From positions 1 to 5,141 of the forward strand of contig CALUWZ010000135.1 in assembly GCA_944324625.1 (NCBI GenBank): 5,141 nt of DNA, given 5' to 3'. Position numbers and translations under genes: made by a program. This document shows, in pieces, positions 1 through 5,141 of the stretch; position 1 is the first letter of the stretch, and each line of letters begins with the position of its first letter. The notes under the pieces are model-generated. The model made no database searches and was not told where the DNA came from. It saw nothing but the letters and a program-made list of their open reading frames with translations. This stretch comes from an uncultured Mailhella sp. Lineage in GTDB: Bacteria; Desulfobacterota; Desulfovibrionia; Desulfovibrionales; Desulfovibrionaceae.

Positions 1-252
1 GGCAGTCTGCTCGGCGCGCTCTGCACAGGCCGTTCAGGCAAAGAATCTTTGCTCAGCATCATCCTCTTCCCCCTGCTCATTCCGCTTTTGCTGTCCGCTG
101 TTTCGCTGACTGCCTTGGGACTTTTGGATCTGCACAGTTCCCCCGCGGACACGGGTCAAGCCATGCAGTGGCTCGGCATAGCCCTTGCCTTTGACATGCT
201 GTTTTGTTCCGCAAGCTTAATTCTTTTCCCCTATCTTTATCACGGTGAATAA
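1..252 (+). CDS. ccmB: Haem exporter/ABC transporter membrane subunit CcmB, C-terminal part (5' end outside window)
   Basis: The reading frame is open from the first base and stops at TAA 250-252, giving the last 83 residues of a protein that is usually about 220 residues long. The visible part begins with a short polar loop (CTGRSGKE), then a long hydrophobic segment with the Leu/Pro-rich run LFPLLIPLLLSAV. This is the CcmB pattern of a charged loop followed by an L-P-L-L-I-P membrane helix. A final helix (about residues 58-80, WLGIALAFDMLFCSASLILF) ends in a short PYLYHGE tail. In the known System I pathway CcmB pairs with the ATPase CcmA in the inner membrane, and the complex uses ATP to release haem-loaded CcmE from CcmC. 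Its stop lies immediately before the ccmC start, which fits an operon. Identification comes from motif memory and from the ccmC neighbour; the missing N-terminus limits certainty. Confidence 0.85.
   Translation, partial: GSLLGALCTGRSGKESLLSIILFPLLIPLLLSAVSLTALGLLDLHSSPADTGQAMQWLGIALAFDMLFCSASLILFPYLYHGE
244..248 (+). promoter_or_regulatory. Ribosome binding site deciding the ccmC start
   Basis: GGTGA sits five bases before ATG 254, inside the last codons of ccmB. This favours ATG 254 over the in-frame GTG at 245. The GTG would place the start within the Shine-Dalgarno-like element itself and has no purine-rich stretch before it. Translation of ccmC is therefore probably coupled to termination of ccmB. 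Confidence 0.5.
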
Positions 253-253
253 C

Positions 254-949
254 ATGAATAAAACACTTTCCCCAGTTCTGGCCGCCTGTGTCGTCCTTTG
301 CACGGCAATTTCCCAGTACCTCATTTATTTCCACGCCCCTGTGGAGCAAGTGCTCGGCTATGCCCAAAAAATCTTTTACTATCACCTGCCCGTTGCATGG
401 TGGAGCTTTGTCAGCTTTTTCCTTGCCGCCGTGTTCGGGATTGCCTGCCTTATAAAAAAAGAAGCGCGCTTTGACATGATAAGCCATGCCTGTGCAGAAA
501 TCGGCTTTCTTCTTGCCACACTGACCCTGATCACGGGCAGTATCTGGGGCAGACATTCATGGGGCGTCTGGTGGACATGGGATCCGAAACTTACCACAGC
601 CCTCGTGCTTTGGTTTATTTTTGCCGCCTATCTGGTAGTGCGCACCATGCCCATGGCCCGCGAACAAAAAAGCAATATCTGCGCCGTCATTGCCGTAATC
701 GGCTTTCTCGACGTACCTCTGGTCTTTTTTGCCACAAGGCTGTGGCGCTCCATTCACCCTGCGGTCTTCCATTCCGAAGGGGGAGGACTTGAACCGGAAA
801 TGGTCCATACCGTTATTTTCTGCGTTCTTTCCTTTGCCTTTTTATGGCTTTGGCTTACTCTTTTCAGAATAAATCAATTAAAACAAGAACATATTTTAGA
901 ATCTGTTCGCAGCAAACTATTGTACAGCGAAGAACAAAATCAGGATTAG
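254..949 (+). CDS. ccmC: Cytochrome c maturation protein CcmC (haem handling, WWD family)
   Basis: The 231-residue membrane protein has about six hydrophobic segments, matching the usual CcmC length of about 220-250. The hallmark is the tryptophan-rich periplasmic motif [17 protein letters not shown] at residues 98-114, the WWD haem-binding signature. Two flanking histidines fit the axial haem ligands known in E. coli CcmC (H60 and H184): H44 in FYYHLP and H168 in LWRSIHP. By established knowledge CcmC presents haem to the chaperone CcmE in the periplasm, with CcmD and CcmAB as partners. CcmF and other WWD proteins share the motif but are much longer, so CcmC is the best fit. The gene lies between ccmB and a CcmD-like gene, the classic order. 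An in-frame GTG at 245 would add three residues, but ATG 254 has the better-spaced ribosome site. The C-terminal 25 residues are hydrophilic, possibly cytoplasmic. Confidence 0.95.
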   Translation: MNKTLSPVLAACVVLCTAISQYLIYFHAPVEQVLGYAQKIFYYHLPVAWWSFVSFFLAAVFGIACLIKKEARFDMISHACAEIGFLLATLTLITGSIWGRHSWGVWWTWDPKLTTALVLWFIFAAYLVVRTMPMAREQKSNICAVIAVIGFLDVPLVFFATRLWRSIHPAVFHSEGGGLEPEMVHTVIFCVLSFAFLWLWLTLFRINQLKQEHILESVRSKLLYSEEQNQD

Positions 950-952
950 GTG
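948..952 (+). promoter_or_regulatory. Ribosome binding site of the small CcmD-like gene
   Basis: AGGTG overlaps the ccmC stop codon (TAG 947-949) and ends four bases before ATG 957. This spacing supports translation of the short downstream frame and suggests coupling to ccmC. Confidence 0.5.
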
Positions 953-956
953 CCCT

Positions 957-1100
957 ATGAATGCAGTATATTCCTTAGTCATTGCCAATATCGCCCTGTG
1001 GTGCGGTTTTGCGTTTTATTTTCTTATCCTTTCCAAAAAACAGCAAAAAATTCAAAAACAACTGCAGTCCCTTGCAGCCCAGCTTGACAGCGAAGAATAA
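957..1100 (+). CDS. ccmD: CcmD-like small membrane protein (47 residues)
   Basis: A short frame runs from ATG 957 to TAA 1098-1100, seven bases after ccmC and eleven before the TPR gene. The protein has a single hydrophobic segment (about residues 5-25, ending FAFYFLILS), then a basic, Gln-rich amphipathic stretch (KKQQKIQKQLQSL) and an acidic end (QLDSEE). This is the architecture of CcmD: one membrane span with a charged cytoplasmic helix. The W15-x-G-F-x-F-Y-F-L-I-L-S-K-K stretch resembles CcmD-family proteins of sulfate reducers. CcmD is known to hold CcmC and CcmE together and to help release holo-CcmE to the CcmAB transporter. Support comes from size, topology, a good ribosome site and position directly after ccmC; sequence identity in this family is always low. 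An overlapping longer frame over the same bases (982-1194, non-ATG start) is not protein-like and was dismissed. Confidence 0.8.
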   Translation: MNAVYSLVIANIALWCGFAFYFLILSKKQQKIQKQLQSLAAQLDSEE

Positions 1101-1102
1101 AC

Positions 1103-1106
1103 GGAG
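1103..1106 (+). promoter_or_regulatory. Ribosome binding site of the TPR protein gene
   Basis: GGAG is placed five bases before ATG 1112. Another ATG at 1108 is too close to this element and out of frame with the TPR gene, so 1112 is the supported start. Confidence 0.55.
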
Positions 1107-1111
1107 AATGT

Positions 1112-1993
1112 ATGGGAATCAAAAAACTTATTTTGGCTTTAAGCGGTCTTGGCGTACTGGCCATGCTTTTTACCAGCGTCAATTATTATATTGAAAAAAA
1201 TAAGCACAACCACCCCGTGCCGCGGCAGATGCAGACGGCTTCCAATGAAGAAAAAACAGCCTTCAGCCCCGCGCAGAACCAAGGCAAAACCGCTCCCAAC
1301 CTCGGTCAGAACGCCATGCTTCCCGAGAATATACCGCCTGCAATGCTCGAAGCCATGAAAAAACAGGGGCTTTCCGTTGAAGACCTTCAGGGCAAGTCCA
1401 TGGGACAGGGCATGAAACAATCAGGCCAAAATGCAGGCGGACAGGGCATGGGAGCCATGAACGGCAGAGCGTTCCCCGAAGAAATGCTCAAAGCCCTTGA
1501 AGCGCAGAACAAGCAGCAGTCATTGCAAAATCCGCAGGAAGATGCGGTAAACAAGGCAGTACAGCACATTGAAAGCCATGCCGACCAAGCCGAAACCCAA
1601 AAAATCCGTGACGGTCTTGCCCTTATCGCTCAAAATCCGTCAGAAACCGATACGGTGATTTTCCTTGCGGACACCTTTATTGCCCACGGCGAAACAAAAG
1701 CAGCGGAAATTGTACTGCAGAAAGGAATGATAGCCGCACCTGCCAATGCCGTGCTGCCCTATCTTTACGGTCAGGCTCTTTCCAAAGATTTTCAGTTTGA
1801 AAAAGCCGCCGAACAGTGGGAACGGGCGCTCAGCCTGCAGGACTCCGCCGAAGTCCGCTATTCTCTCGGCATGCTTTACCGCTATAAGCTTATGAACAAT
1901 GAAAAAGCCAAAGTGCATTTTCAAAAGGCAAGCACCCTGCCTGCCCATGACCCAAACCTTGCAGCACATTTAAAGCAAGAATTAGAACAATAA
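1112..1993 (+). CDS. Membrane-anchored TPR protein, possible CcmI-like cytochrome c assembly factor
   Basis: The 293-residue protein starts with a basic residue pair (KK at 4-5) and one hydrophobic segment (about 6-26), an uncleaved signal anchor that should place the rest in the periplasm. Residues 30-175 are polar and low in complexity, with a Met/Gly/Gln-rich linker at 94-118 (MGQGM and GQGMGAM). Three tetratricopeptide repeats follow at about 179-212, 213-245 and 246-279. They show consensus positions such as A198, L202 and P210 in the first, G220, A232, W236 and A239 in the second, and L252, G253, Y256, A266, F270 and A273 in the third. TPR domains bind proteins; in System I the TPR part of CcmI/CcmH (and NrfG) holds the apocytochrome C-terminus. 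The position right after ccmD suggests a similar job here, but this is inference from context. It lacks the two-span N-terminal domain of classical CcmI, so no gene symbol is given. Confidence 0.75.
   Translation: MGIKKLILALSGLGVLAMLFTSVNYYIEKNKHNHPVPRQMQTASNEEKTAFSPAQNQGKTAPNLGQNAMLPENIPPAMLEAMKKQGLSVEDLQGKSMGQGMKQSGQNAGGQGMGAMNGRAFPEEMLKALEAQNKQQSLQNPQEDAVNKAVQHIESHADQAETQKIRDGLALIAQNPSETDTVIFLADTFIAHGETKAAEIVLQKGMIAAPANAVLPYLYGQALSKDFQFEKAAEQWERALSLQDSAEVRYSLGMLYRYKLMNNEKAKVHFQKASTLPAHDPNLAAHLKQELEQ
1403..1450 (+). repeat. Short direct repeat inside the TPR gene linker
   Basis: The 12-base sequence GGACAGGGCATG occurs at 1403-1414 and again at 1439-1450. The copies are exactly 36 bases apart and so in the same reading frame, each encoding part of a GQGM motif. 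The repeat marks the low-complexity Met/Gly/Gln linker. It may be a trace of an in-frame duplication, or simply compositional bias. Confidence 0.6.
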
Positions 1994-1994
1994 C

Positions 1995-3482
1995 ATGCAG
2001 ATAAAAAACATACTTTTCATATTAGGACTTCTGGCATGCTGTCTTGCCATGCTTATTCTGGTTCCCGGCCTTGTTTCATGGCTGTATGGAGAGTATGAAG
2101 TATTAAAAGGGTTTTTGCTCTGTTTTGCGGGAACGCTTTTGGGCGGAATATTCCTGTCTTATGCCGCCAAACCGCCCAAAGGGGAAAAAATTCAGCTCAC
2201 TCCGCGCGAAGGAGTCGCCATTGTCGGGCTTTGCTGGATTTTGGCAACCTTCATCTGCGCCATGCCCTATATTTACATTACGGATGTCAGCTTTTCCAAG
2301 GGCATATTCGAATCTGCCTCCGGCCTCAGCACCACGGGCGGCAGCATTTTTGCCAATCTGGAAATACTTCCCAAGGGAATTTTGTTTTGGCGCAGCTTCA
2401 CCCAGTGGTTCGGCGGTTTGGGCATAATAGTATTTTCTTTGGCGCTGCTGCCCTTTATCGGTGCAGGGGGCATGCAGCTCTATAAAGCCGAAGCCTCAGG
2501 CGTCAGCAAAGACAAAGTGGCGCCCAAAATGATAGACACTGCCCGTTCCCTGTGGGGCATATATACGGTTCTCACCCTCACCCTTGTAGTTATCCTCTAT
2601 CTGCAGGGGCTGAATTTTTTTGAGGCAGCAACCCACGCCATGTCAACGCTTGCGACAGGCGGTTTTTCCACGAGAAACGCATCCATTGCGGCCTTTTCGC
2701 CGCTGACGCAGTGGACAATCATTCTGTTCATGTATCTTGGCAGCGTCAATTTTTCGCTGCATTTTCTGTTCCTCCACGGCGGATTTAAAAAATATTTTGA
2801 AAATGAAGAATTTGTTTATTACACAATTTTCCTGCTCATAGGCATTTTTTTCATTGCCGCAACCCTGTATGTTGAAGAAACGCCGTCACAGCACCTTTTA
2901 ACCGCAGGCAGTACTCCTTATACTATTGAACAGGCCCTGCGCGATTCTGCCTTCCAGCTTATTTCACTGACCACGTCAACAGGTTTTGCCACTGCCGATT
3001 ATCTGCAATGGCCTGTATTTACGCAAATAATTCTGCTCCTGTATATGATTACGGGCGGCTGTGCGGGCTCCACTGCCGGCGGACTTAAATTTATGCGTGC
3101 GCTGATTATTTTAAAACTCATCCGCAACGAACTGAACCGCCTCAGCCACCCCCGCGCGGTGGAACGCATAAAAATCAACAAAACCCCCATTGACGATTCC
3201 GTTCTCAAAGGAGTGCTGATCTTCTTTGCCATTTACATAATCAGCATTCTGCTCGGAACCCTGACCCTGAGCACGCAGGAAATAAATCTGGAAACATCTT
3301 TTTCCGCAATTATTTCATGCATTTCCAATGTAGGGCCTGCATTCGGCGGCCTCGGCCCCACGGGCAATTTCAGCATTTTAAATGATTTTGACCTTTTTCT
3401 CCTCTCATTTTTCATGCTCTACGGCCGTCTGGAAATTTTTACCATTCTTCTTTTGTTCATGCCCAAATTCTGGCGTAATTAA
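1995..3482 (+). CDS. trkH: TrkH-type potassium uptake channel subunit
   Basis: The 495-residue polytopic protein carries the four-fold pore layout of the TrkH/TrkG/KtrB superfamily. The pore-loop glycines can be placed at G115 (STTGGS), G222 (LATGGFST), G330 (TSTGFAT) and G447 (SNVGPAFG). The intramembrane loop of repeat three, GGCAGSTAGGLK at 354-365, and the C-terminal GRLEIFTILLLFMPKFW at 477-493 are strong family signatures. Two hydrophobic helices precede the first repeat and the length is close to 480-500, which favours TrkH over the shorter KtrB. The family moves K+ across the inner membrane and is gated by a cytoplasmic nucleotide-binding ring, TrkA. No trkA is present in this window, so the partner must lie elsewhere. 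The start, ATG 1995, is one base after the stop of the TPR gene and has no clear ribosome site, pointing to translational coupling. The frame is intact with no missing pore residue. Confidence 0.95.
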   Translation: MQIKNILFILGLLACCLAMLILVPGLVSWLYGEYEVLKGFLLCFAGTLLGGIFLSYAAKPPKGEKIQLTPREGVAIVGLCWILATFICAMPYIYITDVSFSKGIFESASGLSTTGGSIFANLEILPKGILFWRSFTQWFGGLGIIVFSLALLPFIGAGGMQLYKAEASGVSKDKVAPKMIDTARSLWGIYTVLTLTLVVILYLQGLNFFEAATHAMSTLATGGFSTRNASIAAFSPLTQWTIILFMYLGSVNFSLHFLFLHGGFKKYFENEEFVYYTIFLLIGIFFIAATLYVEETPSQHLLTAGSTPYTIEQALRDSAFQLISLTTSTGFATADYLQWPVFTQIILLLYMITGGCAGSTAGGLKFMRALIILKLIRNELNRLSHPRAVERIKINKTPIDDSVLKGVLIFFAIYIISILLGTLTLSTQEINLETSFSAIISCISNVGPAFGGLGPTGNFSILNDFDLFLLSFFMLYGRLEIFTILLLFMPKFWRN

Positions 3483-3539
3483 TTGAGTTGCACCTTTCAT
3501 AAAAACAGGATAATTACAGATTAAACAAGGAGTTTTTTT
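3483..3539 (+). promoter_or_regulatory. Intergenic gap with a weak possible promoter
   Basis: This 57-bp stretch is the longest non-coding gap in the window. GATAAT at 3509-3514 matches a -10 box in five of six bases, but the best upstream candidate, TTGCAC at 3488-3493, matches only TTG and lies 15 bases away, short of the usual 17. I see no terminator hairpin after trkH. A new transcript may start here for the lipoprotein and coaBC, or transcription may read through from trkH. Confidence 0.25.
3527..3532 (+). promoter_or_regulatory. Strong ribosome binding site of the lipoprotein gene
   Basis: AAGGAG followed by a seven-base T-rich spacer precedes ATG 3540. It is the best Shine-Dalgarno element in the window, in contrast to the weak or coupled sites of trkH and coaBC, and suggests the lipoprotein is translated independently and well. 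Confidence 0.75.
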
Positions 3540-4073
3540 ATGAAAAAATTAATTCTTCTTTCATCCTTTCTCTTACTCACCGCATGCTTTTCAGGTTTTG
3601 ATTCCTCTTCCCCCGAAACTCCTGCCTCAAGCACGGTAAGCAATGTCTATACCAGCCAGTTCCCCGATGTGCCTATTCCCATGTTCATGAAAGCCGATGT
3701 CAAAAATTCCCTTACAACAGTCAATTCAGCAGGCGAAAAACTCGGCCGTGAAAACTTCACCGGCAATATGGAAGCAAGCAATTTGGCTGCCCACATGGTG
3801 CAAAACCTCACCTCACAAAGCTGGACGCTCGTCGGCTCCATGCACGGAGAAAAAACGCTCCAGCTCTATCACAAAGACACAAGATACCTTGCCGTTGTCA
3901 TCGAAGCGGGCCGCTTCAGCACTTCCATGGAAGTTTGGGTGGTAAACCATATCGACAATTTCTCACTGCCCAACCAGAACAGCGATCCTTTCAACTTCGG
4001 CAATGCGCCTGCGTTCAATTCCGCCCCCATTGACGACAATTTCAACGATTTCGGTTCCGATTCCGTATTCTAA
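3540..4073 (+). CDS. Small lipoprotein of unknown function
   Basis: I do not recognise a named family for this 177-residue protein. Its N-terminus is a textbook lipoprotein signal: MKK, a hydrophobic core, then the lipobox LTAC with the modified cysteine at C16. The mature protein should be lipid-anchored in the periplasm. Residues after the cysteine (FSGFDSSS) contain no Asp directly at +2, so transport to the outer membrane is possible by E. coli rules. A Ser/Pro/Thr-rich linker (22-40) leads to a compact domain at about 41-137. It begins with PDVPIPMFM and ends in alternating strands (LQLYHKD, YLAVVIEAG, MEVWVVN), which suggests a small alpha/beta fold. The tail (138-177) is rich in Asn, Asp and Phe (FNFGN, AFNSA, NFNDFG) and looks disordered. 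Its own strong ribosome site and the 57-bp upstream gap set it apart from the ccm-trkH block; coaBC follows 21 bp later. Function cannot be stated. Confidence 0.85.
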   Translation: MKKLILLSSFLLLTACFSGFDSSSPETPASSTVSNVYTSQFPDVPIPMFMKADVKNSLTTVNSAGEKLGRENFTGNMEASNLAAHMVQNLTSQSWTLVGSMHGEKTLQLYHKDTRYLAVVIEAGRFSTSMEVWVVNHIDNFSLPNQNSDPFNFGNAPAFNSAPIDDNFNDFGSDSVF

Positions 4074-4094
4074 CCCAATATAACGGATAAAGTC

Positions 4095-5141
4095 ATGCAA
4101 CACGAATTACTGCAGTTTAAAAAACTCGCCAAAAAACATATCCATCTCGGCGTATGCGGTTCCGTTTCCGCCTACAAAAGCCTTGAGCTCCTGCGTGCGT
4201 TTGTAAAAAGCAATATCCACGTCAGCGTGACTTTAACCCCCTCCGCCCAAAAATTCATACAGCCGCTCAGCTTCGAGGCTTTGGGCGCAAACAAAGTATA
4301 CAAAGAACTTTTCGGCGGGGATTTTCCCTTTGACCATCTGGAACCGGGACAAATCGCCGACGCAATGGTGATAGCGCCCGCAAGCGCCGCCACCATTGCA
4401 CGGCTTGCACAGGGCATGGCGGACGAAATGCTTGCCTGTCAGGCTCTTGCTTTTGACGGCCCCGTGCTTATCGCCCCTGCCATGAACCCGAAAATGTGGA
4501 CAAACCCGGCAACAGGCGCCAATATCGAAACCCTTTTGGAACGCGGCTATTATCTTACCGAACCGGAAACAGGCACAGTCGCCTGCAAAGCGGAAGGACA
4601 GGGACGCCTTGCCCCTCTTGAAAAAATCTACTACGACAGCCTTGCCCTTTTGACGGAACAGGATTTTTATCAGAAAAAAATCCTCATTACCTTAGGCCCC
4701 ACTTCGGAAAAATGGGACGCCGTCCGTGTTTGGACCAACAACTCCACGGGAAGCATGGGCACGGCACTTGCCCTGACCGCATGGCTGAGAGGCGCGGATG
4801 TCTACATTGTGGCAGGCCCGAATTCCCAGTATATTCCAAAAGACGACAGAATACATTATTACCCCGTCACCGGTGCCGACGAAATGTATCATAAATGCCA
4901 TGAACTGTGGCATGCCATGGATTACGGAATTTTTACCGCCGCAGTGGCCGATTTCAGACCCCTGCCGGGAACTGTGGACGAATTCTGCGAAAGCGGCGAA
5001 TTTTTCGGCGATAAAAAATTCAAAAAAGAACAGCATGCCGAAGGATTTTCCATCCGCTTTGCAGCCAACCGCGACATTCTGAAAAGCATAGGCCAAATCA
5101 AAAAACCGCATCAGAAACTTATGGGATTCAGCGCCGAATCG
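4095..5141 (+). CDS. coaBC: Bifunctional phosphopantothenoylcysteine decarboxylase/phosphopantothenate-cysteine ligase CoaBC (3' end outside window)
   Basis: The frame is open to the last base, giving 349 residues of a protein usually near 400. The N-terminal CoaC half (about 1-185) is a flavoprotein that decarboxylates phosphopantothenoylcysteine. It shows GSVSAYK at 22-28, the catalytic histidine H81 (FDHLE), APASAATIARLAQGMAD at 94-110, the APAMN motif at 127-131 and cysteine C164 (VACKAEGQGR). The CoaB half (from about 193) joins cysteine to phosphopantothenate using CTP. It shows LGPTSEKWDAVR at 200-211, TNNSTGSMG at 214-222 with N215 in the place of E. coli N210, and AAVADFRP at 282-289. 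The lysine cluster DKKFKK at 306-311 probably includes the equivalent of E. coli K289, but lies about 12 residues further from AAVAD than in E. coli. The family's NPDIL motif reads NRDIL here. Both steps serve coenzyme A synthesis in the cytoplasm. ATG 4095 has only a weak ribosome site (GGA at 4085-4087). Confidence 0.95.
   Translation, partial: MQHELLQFKKLAKKHIHLGVCGSVSAYKSLELLRAFVKSNIHVSVTLTPSAQKFIQPLSFEALGANKVYKELFGGDFPFDHLEPGQIADAMVIAPASAATIARLAQGMADEMLACQALAFDGPVLIAPAMNPKMWTNPATGANIETLLERGYYLTEPETGTVACKAEGQGRLAPLEKIYYDSLALLTEQDFYQKKILITLGPTSEKWDAVRVWTNNSTGSMGTALALTAWLRGADVYIVAGPNSQYIPKDDRIHYYPVTGADEMYHKCHELWHAMDYGIFTAAVADFRPLPGTVDEFCESGEFFGDKKFKKEQHAEGFSIRFAANRDILKSIGQIKKPHQKLMGFSAES

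Noticed and set aside
77..556. Antisense open frame of 159 codons opposite ccmB and ccmC
   Set aside because: It lies wholly opposite two well-supported genes, has no recognisable domain and reads as the complement of membrane-protein codons.
982..1194. Open frame of 70 codons spanning the CcmD-like gene and the TPR gene start
   Set aside because: It has a non-ATG start, overlaps two better genes in another frame, and its sequence is basic and low in complexity with no protein-like pattern; the 957-1100 frame has a good ribosome site and CcmD topology.
1403..1450. Direct repeat as a mobile-element footprint or CRISPR-like unit
   Set aside because: There are only two 12-base copies, in frame within a coding sequence and encoding the same GQGM motif; protein low complexity explains them.
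1995..3482. KtrB instead of TrkH
   Set aside because: KtrB is shorter and lacks the two extra N-terminal helices seen here; the repeat-three loop and the C-terminal GRLEIFT motif fit TrkH at nearly full length.
3477..3484. Palindrome AATTAATT at the trkH stop as a possible operator
   Set aside because: It is eight bases of simple AT sequence overlapping the stop codon, common by chance, with no second half-site or flanking symmetry.
4692..5111. Antisense open frame of 139 codons opposite coaBC
   Set aside because: The + strand here encodes clear CoaB motifs, and the antisense product shows no domain or ribosome site support.

Overview
The window looks like ordinary chromosomal DNA from a Gram-negative anaerobe with periplasmic c-type cytochromes. 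The best guess is a member of the Desulfovibrionales or a related deltaproteobacterial line with moderate GC content (slightly below 50% by eye). This rests on a System I (Ccm) cytochrome c maturation cluster in the order ccmB-ccmC-ccmD-TPR protein, on the lipoprotein, and on the overall style of the proteins. The taxonomic call is inference and was not tested by any search. All seven genes are on the + strand and the window is almost entirely coding.

Layout. Positions 1-252 hold the C-terminal end of ccmB, the membrane subunit of the CcmAB ABC transporter. Positions 254-949 are ccmC, the haem-handling membrane protein with the tryptophan-rich WWD motif. Positions 957-1100 hold a 47-residue CcmD-like single-span protein that is easy to miss because of its size. 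Positions 1112-1993 encode a membrane-anchored TPR protein, probably periplasmic, with a Met/Gly/Gln-rich linker. Its place suggests a CcmI-like role in handling apocytochromes. Positions 1995-3482 encode a complete TrkH-type potassium channel subunit that starts one base after the TPR stop codon. After a 57-bp gap, the only intergenic space of any size and the most likely place for a new promoter, come a small lipoprotein of unknown function (3540-4073) and coaBC (4095 to the window end, cut off on the right), the bifunctional enzyme of coenzyme A synthesis.

How they work together. ccmB, ccmC and ccmD form a functional unit: CcmAB uses ATP to release holo-CcmE from the CcmC/CcmD complex, where haem is loaded onto CcmE. 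The TPR protein is tightly linked to them and plausibly helps the same pathway. trkH is probably co-transcribed with the ccm genes, but nothing in the sequence shows a biochemical link, and no trkA regulatory subunit is in the window. The lipoprotein and coaBC are probably a second or read-through transcription unit.

I found no RNA genes, CRISPR arrays, mobile elements or convincing terminators, and no clearly new biological system. The points most worth a second look are the small CcmD-like gene, the unusual linker and paired motif in the TPR protein, the coupling of trkH to the ccm genes, and an apparent insertion next to the catalytic lysine region of the CoaB domain.
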